Below, piece by piece: positions 32,510-41,842 of a stretch of 64,000 nt of DNA. The DNA lies in assembly GCA_004153385.1 (NCBI GenBank), contig SDAL01000001.1:620001-684000 (forward strand). The letters are read 5' to 3'. Below the pieces are notes generated by a model. The model was not told the DNA's origin. It saw only the letters and a list, made by a program, of their open reading frames with translations, and made no database searches. Made by a program: the position numbers and the translations under genes. How positions within the stretch are numbered: position 1 is the first letter of the stretch; each line of letters starts with the position of its first letter. This DNA is from Paracoccaceae bacterium (GTDB lineage Bacteria; Pseudomonadota; Alphaproteobacteria; Rhodobacterales; Rhodobacteraceae).

Positions 32510-34673
32510 ATCTCTTTGTGCAATCCTGCTTGCCTGCACCACATCTTTGACGCCGGTCAAGGCGCATGCGGATCCGATATCCGGTATGCTTGCCGCAGCC
32601 GCTGCGTTTGCCGGATCGGTGGGGGCCGGTATCTCCGGCGTGCTGGCCGCGACCGGCATCGGGTTTGCGGCGGCCGATGCGATCGTGATGTTCGCGGGCC
32701 GCACACTTCTGTCTCTGGGGCTGTCTGCCGTGGCCATGGCACTGGCCCCGTCGCCTGCGGTGCCCAAGCCGTCGGAGATGCAGGGCAACTTCGCGCAGGC
32801 GCAAAGCTACTTCACCACCGGCTATGGCCGCGCGCGGGTCGGCTCGGTCATGGGCTTTACCGGCACATGGCGCGGGGCAGATCCACAGGTGCCTGGCGAT
32901 TATGACGCGTCCAAACGGTTCATCAGCTATATCGTCGCCTGCCACAGCACACGCGGGCCGGTGGCGCATTACCTCAATGACGAGCTGGTCGATGTTGATC
33001 CGGTGCTCGAGACGGTCACCACAAATCCCTATGGCTATGACGAGGATGGCAATCCGGCCAAGCCGCGCACACATGTGCGGTTGCAGGCGTTTATGGGCCA
33101 CGCGGGGCAGGCGGCACCACAGATGCTGCTCAATGCCTTTGCGGGCAAGATCACGCCCGCGCATGACTTTGCAGGCTTGAGCGGCGTTCACGCGTGGTAC
33201 CGCAAGGTGAAGCCCAAATATAACGCCGATATCTACCCATCCGGCCTGCCGGCCTATGCGCCGGTCTGGGATCTGCACGACGTGATCTATGATCCGCGCG
33301 ACGGGTCCACCGGCTGGACGAACAATGCTGCCCTCGTCATGGCGCATTGGGCAGGCACACACGGGCTGCAGGTGGTGTGGGACGATATCGCGGTGCAGGC
33401 CGATATCGCGGACCGGATCGTCACCGATCGCGAGGGCGTGCAGCGCCGCCGCTGGACCTTGAACGGCACGCTTGATGATACGCAGGACTTCGAGACCCAG
33501 CGCGCGCAGCTGATGGCGGCGTGCGACGGGTTTATCTACGAGCGCGCCGATGGCTGTGTCGGGATCGAGGTCGGCCATTACCGCGCGCCGGAGGTGACGC
33601 TCACCGATGCCGACTTCCTGAGCCTCGAGCTGGCGCAGGGCGGCTATGGCTCGAACACGCCCACGGCGGTGGCGGCAAGTTATGTGGAGCCCGCCAATGT
33701 CTGGCGCGAGACCACAAGTGCGGCCTATGTCGTCGCGGGCGACCAGCGCGAGGTGCGCGACGAGCCGCAGGTGTTCTTTGCCACAAACCACAATCAGGCG
33801 CTGCGGGTCTGCAAACGTCTGGCACGGCAAAAGCGCGCCGAATACCAGGTGCAGGCCACGCTGCTGTTCGCGGGCTACCGGCTGATGGGGCAGCGCTTCG
33901 TGCGGATCAAGGCGCAGGGGCATGATTTTGTCATGGAGGTGGGCGAGCTGGCACGCACCGGTCCCGGCGTCTACACACTGTCCGGCAACAGCGTGACGCC
34001 GGATGACTTCGCCTTTGATGCGGCCTCAGAGGAACCACCACGCCCGACCTTCGAGCGGCTGGAGGATGACGGGGACGCCCTGCCGTCCGTGGTGGGGCTG
34101 ACAGGATCGGCAGTCAATGGTGGGGCGATCCGGTTTACATGGCCCGCGCAGGACGCGGATCTGTCCCAAGAGATGCAGCTGCGCGCGGCGGGGGACGAGG
34201 ACTGGCAGCGGGTCGATGTGCCGGGTGATGATCCGTTCGTCACGGTGCGCGGCTTGCACGACGGCGTGCAATACGAGGCGCAGATCCGCAACATCACCAC
34301 GCGCAAGCAATCGCCCTGGTCGTCCTCGGTCAGTGTAAGGGCCGTGGCCAATGCGACACCGCCCGATGCGCTGCAGACATTCGCCGTCACGATCAGCGGC
34401 AATGATGCGCAAGTCACGTTCACCGCGCCGAACGACCCGCTTTACTGGGGCACGCGGATCTACCGCGCCGACGATAGCACAGCCTTCGCGGATGCGGTGG
34501 TCGTGCATACCGAATGGGGATCTCCCTCGGCTGCGGACACATGGACCGACGCCAGCCTGAGCGCGGGCGAGTACACCTACTGGGCTGTGCCGGTCAACCA
34601 GAGCGGCCAGCCTGCCAACACCGGCTCTCTGCCGGCCACGGCCTCGGGGCCGGTCACACTCACAATCGCATAA
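32499..34673 (+). CDS. Central tail-tip protein, J-like, with FN3 domains
   Basis: 724 residues. After a hydrophobic N-terminus (residues about 1-85, with Ala/Gly-rich helices) comes the J-type core (SYFTTGYGRARVGSVMGFTG, then YIVACHSTRGPVAHYLNDE and NRL-like strands). Two fibronectin-III-like modules occupy about residues 540-720 (FVTVRGLHDGVQYEAQIRNI). J-like proteins bind receptors and hold fibres. ATG 32499 overlaps the peptidase gene by 11 bases. Confidence 0.85.
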   Translation: MMRKSLCAILLACTTSLTPVKAHADPISGMLAAAAAFAGSVGAGISGVLAATGIGFAAADAIVMFAGRTLLSLGLSAVAMALAPSPAVPKPSEMQGNFAQAQSYFTTGYGRARVGSVMGFTGTWRGADPQVPGDYDASKRFISYIVACHSTRGPVAHYLNDELVDVDPVLETVTTNPYGYDEDGNPAKPRTHVRLQAFMGHAGQAAPQMLLNAFAGKITPAHDFAGLSGVHAWYRKVKPKYNADIYPSGLPAYAPVWDLHDVIYDPRDGSTGWTNNAALVMAHWAGTHGLQVVWDDIAVQADIADRIVTDREGVQRRRWTLNGTLDDTQDFETQRAQLMAACDGFIYERADGCVGIEVGHYRAPEVTLTDADFLSLELAQGGYGSNTPTAVAASYVEPANVWRETTSAAYVVAGDQREVRDEPQVFFATNHNQALRVCKRLARQKRAEYQVQATLLFAGYRLMGQRFVRIKAQGHDFVMEVGELARTGPGVYTLSGNSVTPDDFAFDAASEEPPRPTFERLEDDGDALPSVVGLTGSAVNGGAIRFTWPAQDADLSQEMQLRAAGDEDWQRVDVPGDDPFVTVRGLHDGVQYEAQIRNITTRKQSPWSSSVSVRAVANATPPDALQTFAVTISGNDAQVTFTAPNDPLYWGTRIYRADDSTAFADAVVVHTEWGSPSAADTWTDASLSAGEYTYWAVPVNQSGQPANTGSLPATASGPVTLTIA

Positions 34674-34688
34674 ACTGGAGGCACCGCT

Positions 34689-37600
34689 ATGGTTGCTTTG
34701 TCCCCGCGCACCGTTGTGCGTGGCAATCCCCCACATCCCGATCACCAGATCGATCCGCTGGAGCTGGTCACCCTTCTGGAGGCAATGCAGCTGCAGGGTA
34801 TGCTCGCAGGCCCGCTCTACTTCGAGGATACGCTGGCCGGTTTGAAGGCGGTGTCGCCCGATGCAGGGTCCACCGGCTTTGTCATCGATAACGGCGCCAA
34901 TAACGGCGTGTACCGCTATTCCGGCGGCGCGTGGCAGAAGACGTCTGTCCTGCCTTCGGGCTTCACGCTGGAAGCGTTCGATGACGCGATCGCCGCCCTG
35001 CGCAGTGATCTGCATGACCGGCGCGTGGTGGCCGTGGGCGCATCCGACTTCTCCGAAATGACCTTCCCCGAGCGCTGCTATACCGTGCTTCAGCGCGAAA
35101 CCGCGGATGTCTCGATCTGGACGTCGCGGATCAAGGAGCCGCCGCAAAACACATTCAAACAGCAAGACCGGGACGGGCGCTGGTGGCAGCGTCTGTGGTC
35201 AAGAGAAGAGGCGTTGCAGAACGCCGGCAAGATCTTTGCCACCCGTCAGGACGCGGTCGATGCCGGTCAGGACGCCTTGCCGGCGCAGATCAGCCGGATC
35301 ATCACGCTCGAGGGCGGCGCGGTCGTCGTCCGTGGCACCGGCTCCACAAGTGATGCGTTGTTTGACACCTATCCCCACTGGGGCGTTGTGCAGTCCATCA
35401 ATGTGCCGGCGCTCGCAGCCCGTGTGGCCACGCTCGAGTTCGGGAATGTCTACTTCCAGCCCTCGCCGAAGGTGACGGGCAAGACCATCCGCGAAGGCGC
35501 GGCGTTCGTGATCACCCTGAACGGGGATCTCTGGGCCAGTGCTGCGGCCCCGTCGGATGGGGCGGAGACGGACGATCTGCAAAAGGACGCGCGCGGCCAA
35601 TGGTGGGAGCGCGTGAGCCGCCGCGAAGTCCTCGAGGAAGCCGCCCGTGCCAAAGCCGCAGAAGCCCTGCTTGCGCCCAAAAACAGCCCGACCTTCACCG
35701 GCCTGCCTCTGGCACCGACTGCGACGCAAGACACCAACACCGACCAGCTGGCCACCACAGCTTTTGTCAAAGCCGCGATCTCGGCTTTGGTGGGCGGCGC
35801 ACCAGAAGCCCTGAATACGCTCAACGAGCTGGCAGACGCGCTCAACGACGACGCCAGTTTTGCGGCCACCGTGACAAACGAGATTGCCAGACTGTCGGAC
35901 GGGGATGTCTACTTCCAGACCACGCCCAAGGTGACAGGCAAGAGCATTCGCGAAGGCGCATCGTTCGTGGTCACGTCGAACGGGAACAACTGGTATAAGG
36001 CGCCTGCTCCGGGTGATGGCGTGGAGACCGATGATCTGCAAAAGGATGCGGCCGGCCAATGGTGGGAGCGTGTCGATAACCGCGCGCTCGGACAGCATCG
36101 CAACGACACATCCAACCCGCATGGCGTGACGGCGGCGCAGGTGGGTTTGGGGCACGTCAACAACACGGCGGATGCCGACAAGCCTGTCAGCGCGGCGCAA
36201 AGGGCGGCGCTGGATGCGCTCGGGGCGGACCTGTCTGCAGACGACACCCGGCAGGTGGCCGCGATCAGGGCGGGGGGTGTCATCCCGTTGGGTCTGTCCT
36301 CGATCAACGGGGCGTCCTATGTTGCCACGCCCGATCCTGCCTTCACCAATCTCGGCATCCCCACATTACCGGATGGGGCGCAGGCACGCTTTCTGATCCA
36401 GACCACCAACACTGTGGCCAACCCGTCTGTCACGATCAATGGCACGACATTTGCGTTGCGGGGCGCGGATGGCGAGACGTGGCCTGCCGGCGCCTTCATG
36501 CGCTATCGCCAGTATACCGTGCAGCGGCGTGGCAGCACGCTGCGCGTGGTGGGCGGCGAAGTCACGATGTATGATGTGAAGGCTGCAACAGAGACGGGCA
36601 AGCTGTTGAACCTCGTGCCTGTGCCGGGCGGGGGTCCACTGGAGTTTACGGTCGAAAGCGGCTTTGACGACACGGGCGTGGTGCCGCGCGCGATGCTCCG
36701 GTTCTACCCGCAAGACGATGTGGCTCAGGAAAACCCCGCCTTCACGATCAACGGGGTGGCGCGGCAGGCGCGCGATCGTGACGGTGGCACGCTTCGCGCC
36801 GATGTTCTGGTGAAGGGCACCACCTATCTGGCCCAGATCAGCCGTGGCGGCAGTTTTGTCGAGATCTGGCCCGGGACCTCGTTCGACGATCAGGCGGGCA
36901 GTGTGAAAGCCATCGACGATCTGATGGCCCACCGCATGCAAACCGATGCAGCATTGTCCGATCTGACGGGCACGCAGGCCGCACTTTTGACAGATGTTGC
37001 GGACACCAGGGCCGCCGTGAGCCGGGAGGCCGGCGCGCGCGCTTCCCTCATCCAGCGCAGCGGAGACAAACACCTGTTCTCGTTCACGGATAAGAACGGG
37101 GATGCTGTCTGGGGCACCGTTCGCGAAGAGGATGGCCAGTGGCCGGATTGGGCTGTTGGCGAGCTGGACACCCGGCTGGGGGTATCGGACCAAGGCGCGA
37201 AGATCAGCGCGGTGACGGATCTCATCAGACCGTCCCAAGGCCGCGACCTTGTCTCGGTCATGGACAGGAATGGCGATGCCGTTTGGGGCACCGTTCGCGA
37301 AACTGATGGCCAATGGCCCGACTGGGCGGTGGCGGAGCTGGCCGAACGGCTGGGGCTGCGGTCGAGCGTCGTCGGGGGGCAGGACTTCCATCTGAAGGAC
37401 GGCAGGTATTGGCCCGCAAATAGCGACATGACGCGGGTGCTGACGATCGGATCCTCCACGCCATGGGACATGCGCGACAATATCAACGCGATGCTTGCAA
37501 CACTGGAGACGCGGGCAGGGCAGGAGATCACGCAGACGAACCTGTCCCAGCGCGGCGAATGGTCCACCCATACGGCGGCGCGGTTTGGGGTGATCCCGGC

Positions 37601-38303
37601 AAAGCTGACCGTGACGGGCAACGAGATCCCGTCAAGCGGCGCGGTCGATTGTGTGTCCTCGAATGTCAACGAGGATCGCCAGCGGCTGCGCAGTTACACG
37701 GGCTGGCTGGCGGGTGTGTACGGCACGCTGGCCTCACCTGATTACACGATCCAATTCACGCGGGCGGAGGCCGGCGATCCGGTGGCGGTGCCGCCAGATA
37801 GCGCGTTTATCCCCGATGTGGGCCCGACCTTCCGCGATGCGGTGCTGTTTTTGTCCACGGGCAAGAACGACATCACAAGCGGGGAGACGGCGGAGGTGGT
37901 CGAGGCCCGTGTGGCGCAGATTGTCGATTACCTCGGGCCGCTCAACGCCCGCTTTCTGGTGTTCGGCGACTGGACCAATACCGGCACGAAGGCGGACGCG
38001 GCCTACCGCGTGCAGATCGACGCTGTGAACCGGCTGCGAAAGGCACGCTACGGGCCGCTCTATGTGCCGATCCGCGACTATCTCACCAGCGACCAGGTGT
38101 GGAGGGATGCGCATGACCTCGATCCCGCGTTTGCCGGACCGACGCCGGAGGATTACGCGGAGCAGGCTTTGGGCAACAAGCCACCCTCGCTGTCGCTCGA
38201 TGGTGGGCATCTTAATGACTTCGGGCGCCGGCTTGTTCTGACCTGCCTCGTGAAACCACAACTGATCGGCCTCGGCTGGTACAAGCAAAAGGAAACCACA
38301 TGA
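34689..38303 (+). CDS. 1204-aa tail fibre with SGNH-hydrolase tip
   Basis: A modular fibre. The N-terminus attaches to the tail. Two nearly identical 56-aa modules (35448-35615 and 35907-36074) and two about 36-aa modules (near 37075 and 37252, with NGDAVWGTV) repeat along the shaft; a stretch LATTAFVKAAISALVGGAPE resembles lambda-Stf collar repeats. The last 300 residues carry SGNH blocks: GSSTPW near 921, STGKND near 1058, and LDGGHLND near 1170, an esterase/lipase fold that could deacetylate host polysaccharide. The stop overlaps the next ATG. Domain reading is confident; substrate is not. Confidence 0.88.
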   Translation: MVALSPRTVVRGNPPHPDHQIDPLELVTLLEAMQLQGMLAGPLYFEDTLAGLKAVSPDAGSTGFVIDNGANNGVYRYSGGAWQKTSVLPSGFTLEAFDDAIAALRSDLHDRRVVAVGASDFSEMTFPERCYTVLQRETADVSIWTSRIKEPPQNTFKQQDRDGRWWQRLWSREEALQNAGKIFATRQDAVDAGQDALPAQISRIITLEGGAVVVRGTGSTSDALFDTYPHWGVVQSINVPALAARVATLEFGNVYFQPSPKVTGKTIREGAAFVITLNGDLWASAAAPSDGAETDDLQKDARGQWWERVSRREVLEEAARAKAAEALLAPKNSPTFTGLPLAPTATQDTNTDQLATTAFVKAAISALVGGAPEALNTLNELADALNDDASFAATVTNEIARLSDGDVYFQTTPKVTGKSIREGASFVVTSNGNNWYKAPAPGDGVETDDLQKDAAGQWWERVDNRALGQHRNDTSNPHGVTAAQVGLGHVNNTADADKPVSAAQRAALDALGADLSADDTRQVAAIRAGGVIPLGLSSINGASYVATPDPAFTNLGIPTLPDGAQARFLIQTTNTVANPSVTINGTTFALRGADGETWPAGAFMRYRQYTVQRRGSTLRVVGGEVTMYDVKAATETGKLLNLVPVPGGGPLEFTVESGFDDTGVVPRAMLRFYPQDDVAQENPAFTINGVARQARDRDGGTLRADVLVKGTTYLAQISRGGSFVEIWPGTSFDDQAGSVKAIDDLMAHRMQTDAALSDLTGTQAALLTDVADTRAAVSREAGARASLIQRSGDKHLFSFTDKNGDAVWGTVREEDGQWPDWAVGELDTRLGVSDQGAKISAVTDLIRPSQGRDLVSVMDRNGDAVWGTVRETDGQWPDWAVAELAERLGLRSSVVGGQDFHLKDGRYWPANSDMTRVLTIGSSTPWDMRDNINAMLATLETRAGQEITQTNLSQRGEWSTHTAARFGVIPAKLTVTGNEIPSSGAVDCVSSNVNEDRQRLRSYTGWLAGVYGTLASPDYTIQFTRAEAGDPVAVPPDSAFIPDVGPTFRDAVLFLSTGKNDITSGETAEVVEARVAQIVDYLGPLNARFLVFGDWTNTGTKADAAYRVQIDAVNRLRKARYGPLYVPIRDYLTSDQVWRDAHDLDPAFAGPTPEDYAEQALGNKPPSLSLDGGHLNDFGRRLVLTCLVKPQLIGLGWYKQKETT
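35448..36074 (+). repeat. Two 168-bp (56-aa) fibre modules
   Basis: Copies at 35448-35615 and 35907-36074 share PKVTGK, IREGA, ETDDLQKDA and QWWERV at identical spacing, 459 bases apart. They are in frame and encode matching beta-strand modules. Confidence 0.9.
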
Positions 38304-39079
38304 GCACGCTATTGATCGGGGGCGGGCGGATGACCGCCCCGCCGGTGGGGCGCCCGAACCTGTTGGACGAGGATGCAATCCTTGTGTTGGAGGCACGTCA
38401 GGCGCTGCAGCAGGGATATGGTGACGGGGATGAGGTCACATCGCTGTCGGGTCGGGGCACAACCTCTGCGGCACGGCGGCGGTTCGATATCACACGACCG
38501 ACGTGGTCGTTTCCTGTTCTGGATGTGGACGGTGGGCCCGTCGGGGGGCCGGTGTTGCAGTTTGACGGCCGCACCACTGTCTCTGCGGCCAGTCAGGCCG
38601 TCGCCACGCCATTTTGTGTGGCGGCGGTGGTGAAGACGCCGGGGGCCTATAGTGACGATCTCGACACTCTGGACCGCATTTACGGATCGTCGAATGCGGG
38701 GGTGATTGAACTGCGCACCATCGATCTTGGCGATGGTGCGCTGATACGGGCCACAGGCGGGTATAGCGCGCTTTTTCACGACAGTGATGTGCTGCCCGCT
38801 CCGAATGACTGGATGGTCATCGTGCATACCGTTCCGGTGTCAGGGGGCGACGGGCATCTGGTGGTGACAGGATCGCCGGTGAAATCCAGGCAGATGACGT
38901 CTGTGCAGCCCTTGCAGCAAAGCACACTTGGCACGCGGTCGGGCACGACATCTCTGCCGGATGCCACAGGCTGGGTGGGCCAGCTGGCAGAGCTGCGCCA
39001 ATATGCCAAAGCCTTCACGGCCACCCAGGCGGTCGAGCTGCACGCGATGCTGAGCGCCAAATACGGCATTCCGGTGTAG
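38300..39079 (+). CDS. LamG/concanavalin-like surface protein (259 aa)
   Basis: The first 30 residues are linker-like. The rest (FPVLDVDGGPVGGPVLQFDG, FCVAAVVKTPGAYSDDLDTL, and C-terminal GWVGQLAELRQYAKAFTATQ) has the jelly-roll pattern of laminin-G/concanavalin lectins used by phages to bind sugars. It overlaps the fibre gene by 4 bases and ends the tail operon before a terminator. Probably an accessory receptor-binding or chaperone-like partner of the fibre. Confidence 0.75.
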   Translation: MSTLLIGGGRMTAPPVGRPNLLDEDAILVLEARQALQQGYGDGDEVTSLSGRGTTSAARRRFDITRPTWSFPVLDVDGGPVGGPVLQFDGRTTVSAASQAVATPFCVAAVVKTPGAYSDDLDTLDRIYGSSNAGVIELRTIDLGDGALIRATGGYSALFHDSDVLPAPNDWMVIVHTVPVSGGDGHLVVTGSPVKSRQMTSVQPLQQSTLGTRSGTTSLPDATGWVGQLAELRQYAKAFTATQAVELHAMLSAKYGIPV

Positions 39080-39110
39080 GCTCCGCGTCAGGTCGATCAA
39101 CGCGACACAC

Positions 39111-39134
39111 CCGCCCTTTTGGGGCGGTTTTTTT
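39111..39134 (+). terminator. Terminator after tail-fibre operon
   Basis: CCGCCC, TTTTG loop, GGGCGG, then seven T. The stem follows the lectin-like gene. Confidence 0.92.
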
Positions 39135-39152
39135 ATGTCCGAAGGGGGGCAC

Positions 39153-39380
39153 ATGGAGCTGATTGTGAAGTTCTGGGCACAGCTTGCCGCAGGTGTTGCA
39201 GGCATTGTCTGGGTCGTGCGCGTGGAGGCGTCAGTGCGCGCGAATGACAAGGAAATCCGGCGCCTGCAGCACCAGCGCAATGAAGACCAGGCGGCGCATA
39301 AGGAGGCGCGCGCCCAGACCAACGACATGCTGGGCGAGGTGCGCTCCGACATCAAGGAACTCCTGCGCCGCAACCGCTGA
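39153..39380 (+). CDS. Small phage membrane protein (75 aa)
   Basis: MELIVKFWAQLAAGVAGIVW is an N-terminal membrane anchor, followed by a charged coiled helix (RANDKEIRRLQHQRNEDQAA). ATG 39153 follows a GGGGGG-type SD; an earlier ATG at 39135 lies inside the terminator T-run. Layout (anchor plus periplasmic or cytoplasmic coiled coil) is like an i-spanin or holin accessory, and the gene is next to lysozyme. Role inferred from position. Confidence 0.65.
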   Translation: MELIVKFWAQLAAGVAGIVWVVRVEASVRANDKEIRRLQHQRNEDQAAHKEARAQTNDMLGEVRSDIKELLRRNR

Positions 39381-39382
39381 CC

Positions 39383-39410
39383 GCCCCGCCAATCGTGCGG
39401 GGCTTTTTTT
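39383..39410 (+). terminator. Terminator ahead of lysozyme
   Basis: GCCCCGC and GCGGGGC pair perfectly (7 bp) around a 7-base loop and are followed by seven T. Confidence 0.92.
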
Positions 39411-39424
39411 ATGGAGATATGGAT

Positions 39425-40213
39425 ATGCAGACATCTGAGCAGGGCGTGATTGCCCTGATCGGGCATGAGGGCATTGTGCCCGGGCCCTATTTTGACAGCG
39501 TGGGGGTGCTGACGGCGTTTATCGGCCACACGCGTGCCGCCGGCGCGCCAGATCCGGCGAGCTTGCCGCGAGGCATGCCGCCCGACCTTGATGCGGCGAT
39601 CGCGCAGGCGCTGGCCGTGTTCCGCAAAGACCTCGCAGCCTATGAGGCGGAGGTGCGCCGCGCAATCACCGTGCCGGTGGCCGCGCATGAGTTCGACGCG
39701 GCTGTCAGCTTCCACTTCAGCACCGGTGCGATCGGGTGGGCCGAGTGGGTCAAGCGGCTCAATGCCAGCGATCGGGCAGGGGCCGCAGCGGCGATTATGA
39801 ACTGGTCACAGCCGCCCGAGATTGTCGACCGGCGCAAGGCCGAGCAGCGTCTGTTCGAGACCGGCCACTATCCCGAGGCCGCGATCACGGTCTGGCAGGT
39901 CTCGCCGGACGCGCGGGTGATCTGGACACCTGCGCGGACCCTGTCGCCCGCCGCCGCACTGGCGATGATGGGGGCAGCACCCGCCGCACCCGAGCACCCG
40001 ATCCTGCGCATGGGGGATCGCGGCGCGGCTGTAGTGGAGCTGCAAGCCGCGCTGAATGCGGCCGGATTTGACGCAGGAAATGCTGACGGGATCTTCGGCC
40101 CCGCCACCCGTGCGGCCGTGCGCCGCGCCCAAGTCGCCAATGACCTGAGGGTCGATGGCATCGCAGGCCCCGCGACATGGGGCGCTCTTCTCGACACAAA
40201 GGACATCCAATGA
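39425..40213 (+). CDS. Phage lysozyme (GH24) with peptidoglycan-binding domain
   Basis: 262 residues. The T4-lysozyme catalytic triad is exact in spacing: Glu15, Asp24 and Thr30 (E-x8-D-x5-T) in IGHEG...PYFDSVGVLT. The C-terminal 65 residues are a PG_binding_1 domain (LRMGDRGAAVVELQAALNAA, then ADGIFGPATRAAV and VDGIAGPATWGALLD). No signal peptide, so a holin is needed. The start at 39425 is 8 bases after GGAG; the ATG at 39419 is too close to it. Confidence 0.95.
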   Translation: MQTSEQGVIALIGHEGIVPGPYFDSVGVLTAFIGHTRAAGAPDPASLPRGMPPDLDAAIAQALAVFRKDLAAYEAEVRRAITVPVAAHEFDAAVSFHFSTGAIGWAEWVKRLNASDRAGAAAAIMNWSQPPEIVDRRKAEQRLFETGHYPEAAITVWQVSPDARVIWTPARTLSPAAALAMMGAAPAAPEHPILRMGDRGAAVVELQAALNAAGFDAGNADGIFGPATRAAVRRAQVANDLRVDGIAGPATWGALLDTKDIQ

Positions 40214-40407
40214 CCAATATCTATATCCGCATGATCATGTATATCGTCTCGCCTTTGCTGACAGCGTTGGTGGCGCTCGTTCCGGGGTGGGGCGTGCATT
40301 ATGCCGAAGGGGTGCTGTCGATCGACATCGCCACGCTGGCCGGCGCCGTGGTGGCCGCCTTGGGGCTGTCAGGGGCGATCTTCGCGAAATGGGGTCTCAA
40401 GCGGTGA
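40210..40407 (+). CDS. Holin-like membrane protein (65 aa)
   Basis: Two hydrophobic segments (YIVSPLLTALVALVPGW and TLAGAVVAALGLSGAIFA) joined by a short loop, ending with basic KWGLKR: class II holin architecture. Its start overlaps the lysozyme stop (ATGA). Holins open the inner membrane to release lysozyme. A 22-codon GTG frame follows at 40404, too weak to list. Confidence 0.75.
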   Translation: MTNIYIRMIMYIVSPLLTALVALVPGWGVHYAEGVLSIDIATLAGAVVAALGLSGAIFAKWGLKR

Positions 40408-40474
40408 AGCGCGGCCCCCAGCTGTTCCTCATCTACCTGCGGCGCTGGTCTTCGCGGCGGTACAGCTGACGCCA

Positions 40475-40500
40475 GCCTTCCTGCGGGAGGGCCTTTTTTT
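40475..40500 (+). terminator. Terminator after lysis genes
   Basis: GCCTTCC, TGCG loop, GGAGGGC (one G-T pair), CC, then seven T. Marks the end of the late operon. Confidence 0.88.
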
Positions 40501-40670
40501 AAGCGCAAGGCGTGAGGACGCTTTGCGCAATGTCCCTTTCAGGGGCCGGGTTCTCTCACAAACCCGACCACGCGGATTATGGCTGTAACCTACCGCGCCG
40601 ACCCGAGCTATAGCTGAAAAGGTCGCCTGACCCACGGATGGGCAGGCGGCGTATCAGTGAGAATCATAAA

Positions 40671-41477
40671 ATGATGCAAGTGAAATCTGCGCAGCCCGTC
40701 GCCCCATGGCTGGGCGGTAAAAAGCACCTGGCCGCACGTCTGGTGGCCAAGATCGAGGCGATCGACCATGAAGCCTATGTCGAGCCTTTTGTCGGCATGG
40801 GTGGCGTGTTCCTGCGCCGTCGCTTCAAGCCAAAGCAGGAAGTGGCCAATGATCTGAATGGCGAAATCGTCAATCTGTTCCGGATCCTTCAGCGCCACTA
40901 TCCGCAGCTGATGGAAGTGATGAAGTTCCAGATCGTCTCGCGCCGCGAGTTCGAGCGGCTGCGCGTGACAGATCCCGCCACGCTGACCGATCTGGAGCGG
41001 GCCGCCCGTTTCCTCTACCTGCAGCGGCTCGGGTTTGGCGGCAAGGTCAACGGCGTCTTTGGCGTGAGCAGCACCGGCTATGCACGCTTCAGCATGGCCA
41101 AGATCGCGCCGCTCCTCGAGGATGCGCACGAACGCCTCGATGGCGTGGTGTTCGAGACGCTGGACTGGGCAGACCTGATCACGCGCTATGACAGTGCAGG
41201 CGCGCTCTTCCATCTCGACCCGCCTTATTTTGGCGGAGAGAACGATTACGGCAAGGGGATGTTTGATCGCACCCAGTTTGCGAAGATGGCGGACATCCTG
41301 GCCCAGATCAAAGGCGCGTTCGTTCTGTCGATCAATGACACGCCTGAAATCCGCGAGATCTTCTCCGCCTTCGCGTTTGATGAGGCATCGATCAAGTATT
41401 CGGTGGCGTCATCCGGCTCGACAGACGCGCGCGAGCTGATCATCTCGAACCGCGAAAATGCTGGCCGGTTGTTGTGA
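40671..41477 (+). CDS. DNA adenine methylase (Dam/D12 type)
   Basis: 268 residues. APWLGGKKHLAARLV and YVEPFVGMGGVFLRR give the S-adenosylmethionine-binding motif I region, and the catalytic DPPY (ALFHLDPPYFGGEND) is near residue 183. It methylates adenine N6; the recognition site cannot be read. There is no partner nuclease beside it, so it may be a solitary methylase protecting phage DNA or regulating lysogeny. Located after the lysis terminator with its own unit and terminator. Composition is like phage late genes. Confidence 0.93.
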   Translation: MMQVKSAQPVAPWLGGKKHLAARLVAKIEAIDHEAYVEPFVGMGGVFLRRRFKPKQEVANDLNGEIVNLFRILQRHYPQLMEVMKFQIVSRREFERLRVTDPATLTDLERAARFLYLQRLGFGGKVNGVFGVSSTGYARFSMAKIAPLLEDAHERLDGVVFETLDWADLITRYDSAGALFHLDPPYFGGENDYGKGMFDRTQFAKMADILAQIKGAFVLSINDTPEIREIFSAFAFDEASIKYSVASSGSTDARELIISNRENAGRLL

Positions 41478-41487
41478 GGGCAGGGTG

Positions 41488-41520
41488 CCGGGCAAGCTGT
41501 CAGCTTGTCCGGTTCTTCTT
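41488..41520 (+). terminator. Terminator after the adenine methylase
   Basis: A 12-base arm CCGGGCAAGCTG pairs with CAGCTTGTCCGG (one G-T), followed by a TTCTTCTT tract. Confidence 0.75.
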
Positions 41521-41531
41521 GACGACTGATG

Positions 41532-41747
41532 TCACGGTTTCGATTTGGGGAATTCCGGGGGTCTAAACCCGTCCAGAAGCCACTGCATGACTTGTGTGGC
41601 CAAGGGACTGGCAGGTGTCGCAGTGCTGCGATCGGGTTCCATTTCCCAGCGCCGGATCGTGCTCGGATCAGTTTTGATTAGCGCGGCGAGTTGGGCTTGC
41701 GTGTGGCCCAGCTGTTTGCGCGCCGCTTTGAATTCTGCGGGGGTCAT
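41532..41747 (-). CDS. Small XRE-family helix-turn-helix protein
   Basis: 71 residues. TPAEFKAARKQLGHTQAQLA then ALIKTDPSTIRRWEMEPD is a clean XRE/Xis-type HTH (LGHTQAQLAxLIKTDPSTIRRWE). The C-terminus is short and proline-rich. It sits between the methylase and a repeat block, convergent with the methylase. It may regulate the adjacent restriction-modification or cargo genes, but no operator is identified. Confidence 0.82.
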   Translation of the reverse strand: MTPAEFKAARKQLGHTQAQLAALIKTDPSTIRRWEMEPDRSTATPASPLATQVMQWLLDGFRPPEFPKSKP

Positions 41748-41842
41748 GGCGCGTTCCTCGGGTTTGCAGATGCGACATCAGATGAAAACGGCGGGATTCC
41801 GGACCTTCGCTGCGCCTTGGGCGAGCGGCGGCTCTGGGCGAG

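Noticed and set aside
32181-33923. 580-codon minus-strand frame over the tail-tip genes
   Set aside because: Antisense artefact of GC-rich coding sequence.
20224-34673. Structural cluster read as a gene transfer agent (RcGTA-like)
   Set aside because: Chaperone and tail order recall GTAs, but integrase, att cores, a repressor/cro switch, HNH-terminase, frameshift chaperone and cargo genes show a true temperate phage.
40404-40469. 22-codon GTG ORF after the holin, considered as Rz1-like
   Set aside because: No lipobox or proline-rich Rz1 features; probably a chance frame.
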